A stretch of 64,000 nucleotides of DNA, from contig NW_027488567.1 in assembly GCF_050948215.1 (NCBI RefSeq), forward strand, positions 1,736,001 through 1,800,000, written 5' to 3'. This DNA is from Halictus rubicundus (Eukaryota > Arthropoda > Insecta > Hymenoptera > Halictidae). The position numbers and the translations under genes were made by a program. Under the pieces are notes generated by a model. That model saw only the letters and a program-made list of their open reading frames with translations, searched no databases and was not told the origin of the DNA. Shown piece after piece: positions 12,601 to 26,080 of the stretch (position 1 is its first letter; each line of letters starts with the position of its first letter).

Positions 12601-14395
12601 ATAGAGAATAGGATAGGATACATGGTATTATAGAGTAAAGGATAGGATAGGGTAGCTGATAGGATAGGGGATTGGATAGGATAGAGGATAGGATAGGATA
12701 GAGCATACGATAGAGGATAGGATAGGATAGAGGATAGGATAGGGGATTGGATAGGATAGAGGATAGGATAGGATAGAAGATAGGATAGAATAGAGGATTG
12801 GATAGGATAGAGGATAGGATAGGATAGAGGATAGGATTGGATTGAGGATAGATAGGATAGGATAGGATAGAGGATAGGATAGGATAGAGGATAGGATAGG
12901 ATTGAGGATTGGATTGGATAGAGAATAGGATAATATAGAGGATAGGATAGGATAGAGGATAGGTTAGGATTGAGGATAGGATAGGATAGAGGATAGGATA
13001 GGATAGAGGAGAGGATAGGATAGACGATAGGATGGATAGAGGATACTATAGGATAGACTATAGGATAGGATTGAGGATAGGATAGGATTGAGGATAGGAT
13101 AGAATGGAGGACAGGATAGGATAGAGGATAGGATAGGATTGAGGATTGGATTGCATAGAGGATAGGATAAGATAGAGGATAGGATACTATAGAGGATAGG
13201 TTAGGATTGAGGATAGGATAGGATGGAGGATAGGTTAGGATTGAGGATAGGATAGGATAGAGCATACGATAGAGGATAGGATAGGATAGAGGAGTGGATA
13301 GGATAGAGGATAGCATAGGATAGAGGATAGGATAGGATAGAGGATTGGATAGGATAGAGGATAGGATACTATAGAGGATAGGATAGGATAGAGGATAGGA
13401 TAGGATAGAGGATAGGATAGGATAGAGGATGGGTTAGGATTGAGGATAGGATACGATTGAGGATAGGATAGGATAGAGGATAGGATAGGATAGAGTATAG
13501 GATAGGATACAGGATAGGATAGAGGATAGGATAGAGGATAGGATAGGATAGGATAGGATAGGATAGAGGATAGGATAGAATAGAGGATAGGATACGATAG
13601 AAGATACGATATTATAGAGGAATGGATAGGATAGAGGATAGGATAGAGGGTAGGATACGATAAGAGGATAGGATACGATCGAGGATAGGATAGGATTGAG
13701 GATAGGATAGGATAGAGGATAGGATAGGATAGAAGAGAGGATAGGATAGAGGATAGGATAAGATAGAAGATAGGATAGAATGGAGGACAGGATAGGATAG
13801 AGGATAGGATACGATAGAAGATACGATATTATAGAGGAAAGGATAGGATAGAGGATAGGATAGGACACAGGATAGGATAGGGGATTGGATAGGATACATG
13901 GTATTATAGAGTAAAGGATAGGATAGGGTAGCTGATAGGATAGGGGATTGGATAGGATAGAGGATAGGATAGGATAGAGCATACGATAGAGGATAGGATA
14001 GGATAGAGGATAGGATAGGGGATTGGATAGGATAGAGGATAGGATAGGATAGAGCATACGATAGAGGATAGGATAGGATAGAGAAGAGGATAGGATAGAG
14101 GATAGGATAGGATAGAGGATAGGATAGGATAGAGAAGAGGATAGGATAGAGGATAGGATAGGATAGAGGATAGGATAGGATAGAGGATAGGATAGGATAG
14201 AGGATAGAATAGGATAGAGCATAGGATAGGATTGAGGATTGGATTGGATAGAGGATAGGATAAGATAGAGGATAGGATAGGATAGAGGATAGGTTAGGAT
14301 TGAGGATAGGATAGGATAGGAATAGGATAGGATAGAGGATAGGATAGGATAGAGGATAGGATAGGATAGGATTGGATAGGATAGAATAGGATAGA

Positions 14396-14450
14396 GGATA
14401 GGATAGGATAGGATAGGATAGGATAGGATAGGATAGGATAGGATAGGATA
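14396..14450 (+). repeat. pure (GGATA)11 run, copy
   Basis: Copy of the 9,169 run within the second 5,227-bp unit. The unchanged number of pentamers is notable, because short tandem runs normally change length quickly. Confidence 0.88.
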
Positions 14451-14699
14451 GAGGATAGGATAGAGGATATGATAGGATAGAGGATAGGATAGGATAGAGG
14501 ATAGAGGATAGGATAGGATAGAGGATAGGATAGGATTGAGGATTGGATTGGATAGAGGATAGGATAAGATAGAGGATAGGATAGGATAGAGGATAGGTTA
14601 GGATTGAGGATAAGATAGGATTGACGATAGGATAGGATTGAGGATAGGATAGGATAGAGGATAGGATAGGATAGAGGATAGGATAGAGGAAAGGATAAA

Positions 14700-14774
14700 G
14701 GATAGGATAGGATAGGATAGGATAGGATAGGATAGGATAGGATAGGATTGGATAGGATAGGATAGGATAGGATA
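14700..14774 (+). repeat. (GGATA)15 run with one GGATT, copy
   Basis: Copy of the 9,473 run, with the GGATT variant in the same place. Confidence 0.88.
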
Positions 14775-14800
14775 GAGGATAGGATAGAGGATAGGATAAA

Positions 14801-14860
14801 GGATAGGATAGGATAGGATAGGATAGGATAGGATTGGATAGGATAGGATAGGATAGGATA
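14801..14860 (+). repeat. (GGATA)12 run with one GGATT, copy
   Basis: Copy of the 9,574 run in the second 5,227-bp unit. Confidence 0.86.
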
Positions 14861-17229
14861 GAGGATAGGATAGGATAGGGAATAGGATAGGATAGAGGAT
14901 AGGATAGGATAGAGGATTGGATAGGATAGAGGATAGGATAGGATAGAGGATAGGATAGGATTGAGGTTAGGATAGGATAGTGATATAGGATAGGATAGAG
15001 CATACGATAGAGGACAGGATAGGGTAGGATAGAGAATAGTATAGGATACATGGTATTATAGGGTAGAGGATAGGATAGGATAGAGGATAGGATAGGGGAT
15101 TGGATAGCATAGAGGATAGGATAGGATAGAGCATACGATAGAGGATAGGATAGAGGATAGGATAGGATTGAAGAGAAGATAGGATTGAGGATAGGATAGG
15201 ATAGAGGATTGGATAGGATAGAGGATACTATAGGATAGATTATAGGATAGGATTGAGGATAGGATAGGAATGAGGATAGGATAGGATTGAGGATAGGATT
15301 CGATAGAGGATAGGATAGATTAGAGGATAGGATAGGATAGAGGATAGGATAGGATAGAGGATAGTATAGGATATAGGATAGGATATGATAGAGTATAGGA
15401 TAGGATAGAGGATAGGATAGGATAGAGCATACGATAGAGGATAGGATAGGATAGAGGATAGGAAAGGATAGAGGATACTATAGGATAGATTATAGGATAG
15501 GATTGAGGATAGCATAGGAATGAGGATAGGATAGGATAGGATAGAGGGTAGGATACGATAAGAGGATAGGATAAGATAGAGGATAGGATAGAATAGAGGA
15601 CAGGATAGGATAGAGGATAAGATAGGATAGAGGATAGGATAGGATAGTGGATAGGATACGATAAAGGATAGGATATGATAGAGGATAGGTTAGGATTGAG
15701 GTTAGGATAGGATAGTGGATAGGATAGGATAGAGCATACGATAGAGGATAGGATAGGGTAGGATAGAGAATAGTATAGGATACATGGTATTATAGGGTAG
15801 AGGATAGGATAGGATAGAGGATAGGATAGGATAGAGCATACGATAGAGGATAGGATAGAGGATAGGATAGAGGATTGGATAGGATAGAGGATAGGATAGG
15901 ATAGAGGATAGGATTGGATTGAGGATAGATAGGATAGAGATAGAATAGGATAGAGGATAGGATAGCATAGAGGATAGGATAGGATAGAGGATAGGATATG
16001 ATTGGGCATAGGATAGAGGATTGGATAGGATAGAAGATAGGATAGAGAAGAGGATAGGATAGAGGTTAGGATAGAGGATAGGATACGATAAGGGGATAGG
16101 ATAGGACAGAGGATAGGATAGGATTTAGGATAGGATAGGATAGAGGATAGGATAGGATACAGGATAGGATAGGATAGAGGATAGAATAGGATAGAGGATA
16201 GGATAGCATAGAGGATAGGATAGGATAGAGGATAGGATAGGATGGAGGATAGGATAGGATATGAGATTGGATAGGATACAGGATAGGATAGGATAGAGGA
16301 TAGGATAGGATAGATGATAGGATAGAGGATTGGATAGGATAGAGGATAGGATAGGATTGAGGATAGGATAGGATTGAGGATAGGATAGGATAGAAGATAG
16401 GATAGGATGGAGGATACTATAGGATAGATTATAGGATAGGATTGAGGATAGGATAGGAATGAGGATAGGATAGGATTGAGGATAGGATTGGATAGAGGAT
16501 AGGTTAGGATAGAGGATAGGATAGGATTGAGGATAGGATAGGATAGAGGATAGGATAGGACAGAGGATAGGATAGGATTGAGGAGAGGATAGGATAGAGG
16601 ATAGGATAGGATTGAGGAGAGGATAGGATATGAGATTGGATAGGATAGAGGATAGGATTGGATAGAGGATAGGATAGGATAGAGGATAGGATAGGATAGA
16701 GGATAGGATACGATAGAGGATAGGATAGGATATAGGATAGGATAGGATAGAGGATAGGATAGGATAGAGGATTGGATAGGATAGAGGATACCATAGGATA
16801 GAGGATACCATAGGATAGAGGATAGGATAGGATTGAGGATAGGATAGGAAAGAGGACAGGATAGGATACAGGATATGATATTATAGAGGATACGATATTA
16901 TAGAGGATAGGATAGGATAGAGGATAGGATAGAGAATAGGATAGGATAGAGGATAGGGGATTGGATCGGATACAGGATAGGAGACGGTAGAGGATTGGAT
17001 AGGATACAGGATATTATAGGATAGAGGATATAATACGATGGAGGATAGGATAGGATAGAGGATAAGATAAGATAGAGGATAACATAGGGGATTGGATAGG
17101 ATAGAGGATAGGAGACGATAGAGGATAGGATAGGATTGATGATAGGATAGGAAAGATTACAGGATAGGATACAGGATACGATATTATAGAGGATACGATA
17201 TTGTAGAGGATAGGATACGATAGAGGATT

Positions 17230-18055
17230 GGATAGGATAGAGGATAGGATAGGATAGAGGATAGGATACGGTAGAGGATAGGCTAGAGAATAGGATAGGA
17301 TAGAGGATAGGGGATTGGATCGGATACAGGATAGGAGACGGTAGAGGATTGGATAGGATAGAGGATAGGATAGGATAGAGGATATTATAGGATAGAGGAT
17401 ATAATAGGATGGAGGATATAATAGGATAGAGGATAAGATAAGATAGAGGATAACATAGGGGATTGGATAGGATAGAGGATAGGAGACGATAGATTATAGG
17501 ATAGGATTGATGATAGGATAGGAAAGATTACAGGATAGGATACAGGATACGATATTATAGAGGATAGGATACGATAGAGGATAGGATACGGATAGAGGAT
17601 AGGATAGGATAGAGGAGAGGATAGAGGATAGGATAGAGGATTGGATAGGATAGAGGATATTATAGGATAGAGGATAAGATAGGATGGTGGATAGGCTAGG
17701 ATAGAGGATAACATAGGGGATTGGATAGGATAGAGGATAGGATACGATAGAGGATAGGATAGGATAGAGGATAGGATAGGATAGAGGATAGGATAGGATA
17801 GAGGAGAGGATAGAGGATAGGATAGAGGATATTATAGGATAGAGGATAGGATAGGATGGTGGATAGGATAGGATAGAGGATAACATAGGGGATTGGATAG
17901 GATAGAGGATAGGATACGATAGAGGATAGGATAGGATAGAGGATAGGATAGGATAGAGGATAGGATAGGATAGAGGATAGGATAGGATAGAGGATAGTAT
18001 AGGGGATTGATAGGATAGAGATTAGGATAGGATAGAGGATATTATAGAATAGAGG
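17230..18055 (+). repeat. satellite segment with GATTACA-type cassettes
   Basis: From here rightwards a recurrent set of variant monomers dominates: GGGGATTGGATCGGATAC, GGAGACGGTAGAGG, GATAACATAGGGG, ATTGATGATAGG with GATTACAGG, and CGATATTATAGAGG. They are joined in various orders between runs of plain 17-mers. The segment carries parts of the units that later form the 898-bp and 8-kb-spaced duplicates. No gene is present. Confidence 0.8.
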
Positions 18056-19383
18056 ATAGGATAGGATAGAGGATAGGATAGGATAGTATGGAGTATACGA
18101 TAGAATTGAGGATTGGATAGGGTTGAGGATACGATAGGATAGAGGATAGGAGAAGATAGAGGATAGGATAGGATAGAGGATAGGATACGGTAGAGGATAG
18201 GATAGAGAATAGGATAGGATAGAGGATAGGGGATTGGATCGGATACAGGATAGGAGACGGTAGAGGATTGGATAGGATAGAGTATAGGATAGGATAGAGG
18301 ATATTATAGGATAGAGGATATAATAGGATGGAGGATAGGATAGGATAGAGGATAAGATAGGATAGAGGATAACATAGGTGATTGGATAGGATAGAGGATA
18401 GGAGACGATAGAGGATAGGATAGGTTTCATGATAGGATAGGAAAGATTACAGGATAGGATACAGGATACGATATTATAGAGGATAGGATACGATAGAGGA
18501 TAGGATAGGATAGAGGATAGGATAGGATAGAGGATAGGATAGGATAGAGAATAGGATACGATAGAGGATAGGATAGGATATAGGATAGGATAGGATAGAG
18601 GATAGGATAGGATAGAGGATTGGATAGGATAGAGGATACCATAGGATAGAGGATACCATAGGATAGAGGATAGGATAGGATTGAGGATAGGATAGGAAAG
18701 AGGACAGGATAGGATACAGGATACGATATTATAGAGGATAGGATAGGATAGAGGATAGGATAGAGAATAGGATAGGATTGAGGATAGGGGATTGGATCGG
18801 ATACAGGATAGGAGACGGTAGAGGATTGGATAGGATAGAGGATAGGATAGGATAGAGGATATTATAGGATAGAGGATATAATACGATGGAGGATAGGATA
18901 GGATAGAGGATAAGATAAGATAGAGGATAACATAGGGGATTGGATAGGATAGAGGATAGGAGACGATAGAGGATAGGATAGGATTGATGATAGGATAGGA
19001 AAGATTACAGGATAGGATACAGGATACGATATTATAGAGGATACGATATTGTAGAGGATAGGATACGATAGAGGATTGGATAGGATAGAGGATAGGATAG
19101 GATAGAGGATAGGATATTGTAGAGGATAGGATACGATAGAGGATTGGATAGGATAGAGGATAGGATAGGATAGAGGATAGGATAGGATAGAGGATAGGAT
19201 ACGATAGAGGATAGGATAGGATATAGGATAGGATAGGCTAGAGGATAGGATAGGATAGAGGATAGGATAGGATAGAGGATTGGATAGGATAGAGGATACC
19301 ATAGGATAGACGATACGATAGGATTGAGGATAGGATAGGAAAGAGGACAGGGTAGGATACAGGATACGATATTATAGAGGATA
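18056..19383 (+). repeat. 1.3-kb block, left copy (partner at 26,081)
   Basis: Landmarks recur 8,025 bases downstream from 18,056 to about 19,170 (for example TATGGAGTATACG at 18,087 and 26,112). After one missing 17-mer in the right copy they recur 8,008 bases downstream to 19,383 (GGCTAGAGG at 19,236 and 27,244). The left edge is only approximate. The block includes the rare TTTCATGATAGG variant at about 18,425 and 26,450. Confidence 0.85.
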
Positions 19384-19445
19384 CGAAATTATAGAGGATA
19401 GGATAGGATAGAGGATAGGATAGGATAGAGGATAGGATAGGATAG
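18548..19445 (+). repeat. 898-bp tandem unit, first copy
   Basis: The run starting ATAGGATACGATAGAGG at 18,551 recurs at 19,449, and the ATTGAGG variant near 18,680 recurs near 19,578. The shift stays at 898 bases to about 20,345. Small differences exist, such as GAGAATA at 18,547 against GAGGATA at 19,445. The edges are arbitrary to within about 50 bases. Confidence 0.82.
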
Positions 19446-20343
19446 AGGATAGGATACGATAGAGGATAGGATAGGATATAGGATAGGATAGGATAGAGGA
19501 TAGGATAGGATAGAGGATTGGATAGGATAGAGGATACCATAGGATAGAGGATACCATAGGATAGAGGATAGGATAGGATTGAGGATAGGATAGGAAAGAG
19601 GACAGGATAGGATACAGGATACGATATTATAGAGGATAGGATAGGATAGAGGATAGGATAGAGAATAGGATAGGATTGAGGATAGGGGATTGGATCGGAT
19701 ACAGGATAGGAGACGGTAGAGGATTGGATAGGATAGAGGATAGGATAGGATAGAGGATATTATAGGATAGAGGATATAATACGATGGAGGATAGGATAGG
19801 ATAGAGGATAAGATAAGATAGAGGATAACATAGGGGATTGGATAGGATAGAGGATAGGAGACGATAGAGGATAGGATAGGATTGATGATAGGATAGGAAA
19901 GATTACAGGATAGGATACAGGATACGATATTATAGAGGATACGATATTGTAGAGGATAGGATACGATAGAGGATTGGATAGGATAGAGGATAGGATAGGA
20001 TAGAGGATAGGATATTGTAGAGGATAGGATACGATAGAGGATTGGATAGGATAGAGGATAGGATAGGATAGAGGATAGGATAGGATAGAGGATAGGATAC
20101 GATAGAGGATAGGATAGGATATAGGATAGGATAGGCTAGAGGATAGGATAGCATAGAGGATAGGATAGGATAGAGGATTGGATAGGATAGAGGATACCAT
20201 AGGATAGACGATACGATAGGATTGAGGATAGGATAGGAAAGAGGACAGGGTAGGATACAGGATACGATATTATAGAGGATACGAAATTATAGAGGATAGG
20301 ATAGGATAGAGGATAGGATAGGATAGAGGATAGGATAGGATAG
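19446..20343 (+). repeat. 898-bp tandem unit, second copy
   Basis: Second copy of the 898-bp unit. It differs from the first by scattered substitutions, for example GCATAGAGG near 20,150 where the first copy has GGATAGAGG. Confidence 0.82.
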
Positions 20344-22644
20344 AGGATAGGATAGCATAGAGGATAGGATAGGATAGAGGATAGGATAGCATAGAGGATA
20401 GGATAGGATAGAGGATAGGATAGGATGGAGGATAAGATAGAGGATTGGATAGAATAGAAGACAGGATACGATAGAGGATAGGATATGATAGAGGATAGGA
20501 CAGGATATGAGATTGGATAGGATAGAGGATGCGATAGGATAGAGGATAGGAGAGGATAGAGGATAGGATAGGATAGAGGATAGTATAGGATACAGGATAG
20601 GATAGGATAGAGGATAGGACAGGATAGAGGATAGGATAGGATAGAGGATAGGATAGAGGATAGGATAGAGGATAGGATACGGATAGAGGATAGGATAGGA
20701 TAGAGGATATTATATAATAGAGGATAGGATAGGATAGCGGATAGGATAGTATGGAGTATACGATAGAATTGAGGATAGGATAGGGTTGAGGATACGATAG
20801 GATAGAGGATAGGATAGGATAGAGGATAGGATACGGTAGAGGATAGGCTAGAGAATAGGATAGGATAGAGGATAGGGGATTGGATCGGATACAGGATAGG
20901 AGACGGTAGAGGATTGGATAGGATAGAGGATAGGATAGGATAGAGGATATTATAGGATAGAGGATATAATAGGATGGAGGATATAATAGGATAGAGGATA
21001 AGATAAGATAGAGGATAACATAGGGGATTGGATAGGATAGAGGATAGGAGACGATAGATTATAGGATAGGATTGATGATAGGATAGGAAAGATTACAGGA
21101 TAGGATACAGGATACGATATTATAGAGGATAGGATACGATAGAGGATAGGATACGGATAGAGGATAGGATAGGATAGAGGAGAGGATAGAGGATAGGATA
21201 GAGGATTGGATAGGATAGAGGATATTATAGGATAGAGGATAGGATAGGATGGTGGATAGGATGGGATAGAGGATAACATAGGTGATTGGATAGGATAGAG
21301 GATAGGATACGATAGAGGATAGGATAGGATAGAGGATAGGATAGGATAGAGGATAGGATAGGATAGAGGATATTATACGATAGAGGATAGGATAGGATAT
21401 AGGATAGGATAGGATAGAGGATAGGATAGGATAGAGGATAGGATAGGATAGAGGATAGGATAGGATAGAGGATTGGATAGGATAGAGGATACCTTAGGAT
21501 AGACGATAGGGTAGGATTGAGGATAGGATAGGAAAGAGGACAGGATAGGTTACAGGATACGATATTATAGAGGATACGATATTATAGAGGATAGGATAGG
21601 ATAGAGGATAGGATAGGATAGAGGATAGGATAGGATAGAGGATAGGATAGGATAGAGGATAGGATAGGATAGAGGATAGGATAGGATAGAGGATAGGATA
21701 GGATAGAGGATAGGATAGGATAGAGAATAGGATACGGATAGAGGATAGGATAGGATAGAGGATAGGATAGGATAGAGGAGAGGATAGAGGATAGGATAGA
21801 GGATTGGATAGGATAGAGGATATTATAGGATAGAGGATAGGATAGGATGGAGGATAGGATAGGATAGAGGATAACATAGGGGATTGGATAGGATAGAGGA
21901 TGGGAGACGATGGAGGATAGGATAGGATTGATGATAGGATAGGAAATATTACAGGATAGGATACAGGATACGATATTATAGAGGATACGATATTATAGAG
22001 GATAGGATAGGATAGAGGATAGGATAGGATAGAGGATAGGATAGGATTGAGGATAGGATAGGAAAGAGGACAGGATGGGATACAGGATACGATATTATAG
22101 AGGATACGATATTGTAGAGGATAGGATAGGGTAGAGGATAGGATAGGATAGAGGATAGGATAGGATAGAGGAGAGGATAGGAGAGAGGATAGGATAGGAC
22201 AGAGAATAGGATAGGATAGAGGATAGGATAGGATATAGGATAGGATAGGATAGAGGATAGGATAGGATAGAGGATAGGATAGGATAGAGGATTGGATATG
22301 ATAGAGGATACCAAAGGATAGAGGATAGAATAGGATTGTGGATAGGATAGGAAAGAGGACAGGATAGGATACAGGATACGATATTATAGAGGATACGATA
22401 TTGTAGAGGATAGGATAGAGGATAGGATAGGATAGAGGAGAGGATAGGAGAGAGGATAGGATAGGACAGAGGATAGGATAGGATAGAGGATAGGATAGGA
22501 TAGAGGATAGGATAGGATAGGATAGAGGATAGGATAGGATAGAGGATAGGATAGGATAGAGGATAGGATAGGATAGAGGATAGTATAGGATAGAGGATAG
22601 GATAGGATAGAGGATAGGATAGGATAGAGGATAGGATAGGATAG
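20344..22644 (+). repeat. mosaic satellite segment, related to 27.4-28.3 kb
   Basis: The part from about 20,400 to 21,290 matches about 27,460 to 28,300. The shift is near 7,058 bases on the left and 7,013 on the right (GGCTAGAG at 20,846 and 27,859), which implies about 45 bases of net change between them. The rest is built of the common cassettes with long plain 17-mer stretches. No gene is seen. Confidence 0.72.
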
Positions 22645-23760
22645 ACGAAACGATAGGATTGAGGATAGGATAGGAAAGAGGACAGGGTAGGATACAGGAT
22701 ACGATATTATAGAGGATACGAAATTATAGAGGATAGGATAGGATAGAGGATAGGATAGGATAGAGGATAGGATAGGATAGAGGATAGGATAGGATAGAGG
22801 ATAGGATAGGATAGAGGATAGGATACGGATAGAGGATAGGATACGGATAGAGGATAGGATAGGATAGAGGATAGGATAGAGGATAGGATAGAGGATTGGA
22901 TAGGTTAGAGGATATTATAGGATAGAGGATAGAATAGGATGGAGGATAGGATAGGATAGAGGATAACATAGGGGATTGGATAGGATAGAGGATAGGATAC
23001 GATAGAGGATAGGATAGGATAGAGGATAGGATAGAGGATAGGATAGGATAGTGGATAGGATAGGATAGAGGATAGGATACGATAGAGGATAGGATAGGAT
23101 ATAGGATAGGATAGGATAGAGGATAGGATAGGATAGAGGATAGGATAGGATAGAGGATTGGATAGGATAGAGGATACCATAGGATAGACGATAGGATAGG
23201 ATTGAGGATAGGATAGGAAAGAGGACAGGATAGGTTACAGGATACGATATTATAGAGGATACGATATTGTAGAGGCTAGGATAGGATAGAGGATAGGATA
23301 GGATAGAGGATAGGATAGGATAGAGGATAGGATAGGATAGAGGATAGGATAGGATAGAGGATAGGATAGGATAGAGGATAGGATAGGATAGAGGATAGGA
23401 TAGGATAGAGGATAGGATAGGATAGAGGAGAGAATAGAGGATAGGATAGAGGATTGGATAGGATAGAGGATATTATATTATAGAGGATAGGATAGGATGG
23501 AGGATAGGATAGGATAGAGGATAACATAGGGGATTGGATAGGATAGAGGATGGGAGACGATGGAGGATAGGATAGGATTGATGATAGGATAGGAAAGATT
23601 ACAGGATAGGATACAGGATACGATATTATAGAGGATACGATATTATAGAGGATAGGATAGGATAGAGGATAGGATAGGATGGTGGATAGGATAGGATAGA
23701 GGATAGCATAGGATAGAGGATAGGATAGGATATAGGATAGGATAGGATAGAGGATAGGAT
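22645..23760 (+). repeat. 1.1-kb block, left copy (partner at 33,636)
   Basis: The GACGAAACG variant followed by GACAGGG (22,681) recurs at 33,672, a shift of 10,991. By about 23,280 the shift is 10,967, so 24 bases (17+7) have been lost between. Point changes are seen near the right end, such as AAAGATTACA here against AAATATTACA in the partner. A third, partly deleted version begins near 37,525. Confidence 0.75.
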
Positions 23761-24810
23761 AGGATACAGGATACGATATTATAGAGGATACGATATTATA
23801 GAGGATAGGATAGGATAGAGGAGAGGATAGGAGAGAGGATAGGATAGGACAGAGGATAGGATAGGATAGAGGATAGGATAGGATATAGGATAGGATAGGA
23901 TAGAGGATAGGATAGGATAGAGGATAGGATAGGGTAGAGGATTGGATAGGATAGAGGATAGTATAGGATAGAGGATAGGATAGGATAGAGGATAGGATAG
24001 GATAGAGGATAGGATAGGATAGAGGATAAGATAAGATAGAGGATAACATAGGGGATTGGAGAGGATAGAGGATGGGAGACGATGGAGGATAGGATAGGAT
24101 TGATGATAGGATAGGAAAGATTACAGGATAGGATACAGGATACGATATTATAGAGGATAGGATAGGATAGAGGATAGGATAGGATAGAGGATAAGATAGG
24201 ATAGAGGATAACATAGGGGATTGGATAGGATAGAGGAGAGGAGACCATAGAGGATAGGATAGGATTGATGATAGGATAGGAAAGATTACAGGATAGGATA
24301 CAGGATACGATATTATAGAGAATACGATATTATACAGGATAGGATACGATAGAGGATAGGATAGGATAGAGGATAAGATACGATAGAGGATACGATATAG
24401 AATAGGATAGGATAGAGGATAGGGGATTGGATCGGATACAGGATAGGAGACGGTAGAGGATTGGATAGGATAGAGGATATTATAGGATAGAGGATATGAT
24501 AGGATGGAGGATAGAATAGGATAGAGGATAAGATAGGATAGAGGATAACATAGGGGATTGGATAGGATAGAGGATAGGAGACGATAGAGGATAGGATAGG
24601 ATTGATGATAGGATAGGATAGTTGATATGATAGGATACAGGATAGGATAGGATAGAGGATAGGATAGGATAGAGGATAGGATACGATAGAGGATAGGATA
24701 GGATATAGGATAGGATAGGCTAGAGGATAGGATAGGATAGAGGATAGGATAGGATAGAGGAATGGATAGGATAGAGGATACCATAGGATAGACGATACGA
24801 TAGGATTGAG
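23761..24810 (+). repeat. mosaic satellite segment
   Basis: Common cassettes in changing order, including two GAGGAGAGGAGACC-type or GGGAGACGATGG variants and repeated GATTACA units near 24,110 and 24,285. No private landmark and no gene. Confidence 0.7.
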
Positions 24811-25180
24811 GATAGGATAGGAAAGATTACAGGATAGGATACAGGATACGATATTATAGAGGATACGATATTATAGAGGATAGGATACGATAGAGGATAG
24901 GATAGGATAGAGGATAGGATACGATAGAGGATACGATATAGAATAGGATAGGATAGAGGATAGGGGATTGGATCGAATACAGGATAGGAGACGGTAGAGG
25001 ATTGGATAGGATAGAGGATATTATAGGATAGAGGATATGATAGGATGGAGGATAGAATAGGATAGAGGATAAGATAGGATAGAGGATAACATAGGGGATT
25101 GGATAGGATAGAGGATAGGAGACGATAGAGGATAGGATAGGATAGAGGATAGGATAGGATAGAGGATAGGATAGGATAGA
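24811..25180 (+). repeat. 451-bp tandem pair, first copy
   Basis: The private variant GATCGAATAC at 24,971 recurs only at 25,422. Other occurrences of this unit read GATCGGATAC. The shift is 451 bases over about 370 bases of visible match. One substitution was noted: GGATAGGAGACG here against GGATAGCAGACG near 25,570. Confidence 0.86.
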
Positions 25181-25261
25181 TGATAAGATAGGATAGAGGA
25201 TAACATAGGGGATTGGATAGGATAGAGGAGAGGAGACCATAGAGGATAGGATAGGATTGAT

Positions 25262-25631
25262 GATAGGATAGGAAAGATTACAGGATAGGATACAGGATAC
25301 GATATTATAGAGGATACGATATTATAGAGGATAGGATACGATAGAGGATAGGATAGGATAGAGGATAGGATACGATAGAGGATACGATATAGAATAGGAT
25401 AGGATAGAGGATAGGGGATTGGATCGAATACAGGATAGGAGACGGTAGAGGATTGGATAGGATAGAGGATATTATAGGATAGAGGATATGATAGGATGGA
25501 GGATAGAATAGGATAGAGGATAAGATAGGATAGAGGATAACATAGGGGATTGGATAGGATAGAGGATAGCAGACGATAGAGGATAGGATAGGATAGAGGA
25601 TAGGATAGGATAGAGGATAGGATAGGATAGA
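25262..25631 (+). repeat. 451-bp tandem pair, second copy
   Basis: Second copy of the 451-bp pair. The shared private GATCGAATAC change shows that the two arose by duplicating one already mutated cassette. Confidence 0.86.
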
Positions 25632-26080
25632 GGATAGGATAGGATAGAGGATAGGATAGGATAGAGGATAGGATAGGATAGAGGATAGGATAGGATAGAG
25701 GATTGGATAGGATAGAGGATACCATAGGATAGACGAAACGATAGGATTGAGGATAGGATAGGAAAGAGGACAGGGTAGGATGCAGGATACGATATTATAG
25801 AGGATACGAAATTATAGAGGATAGGATAGGATAGAGGATAGGATAGGATAGAGGATAGGATAGGATAGAGGATAGGAGAGGATAGAGGATAGGATAGGAT
25901 AGAGGATAGGAATGGATAGAGGATACTATAGGATAGATTATAGGATAGGATTGAGGATAGCATAGGAATGAGGATAGGATAGGATTGGATAGAGGATAGG
26001 ATAGGATAGAAGATAGGATAGGATTCAGGATAGGATAGGATTGAGGATAGGATAGGATAGAGGATAAGATAGGATAGAGG

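Larger units (their letters stand above)
12003..17229 (+). repeat. 5,227-bp higher-order unit, second copy
   Basis: Second, directly adjacent copy of the unit above. Similarity to the start of the unit continues for about 30 bases past 17,229 and then breaks, as expected for an unequal crossover inside plain 17-mers. There is no third copy in the window. Confidence 0.93.

Noticed and set aside
7392..15053. Recurrent ACATGGTATTATAG motif (7,392; 8,668; 9,820; 10,554 and copies 5,227 bp on) as a regulatory element
   Set aside because: It is a point variant of the TTATAGAGG monomer carried along by the duplications; it has no independent spacing or context.
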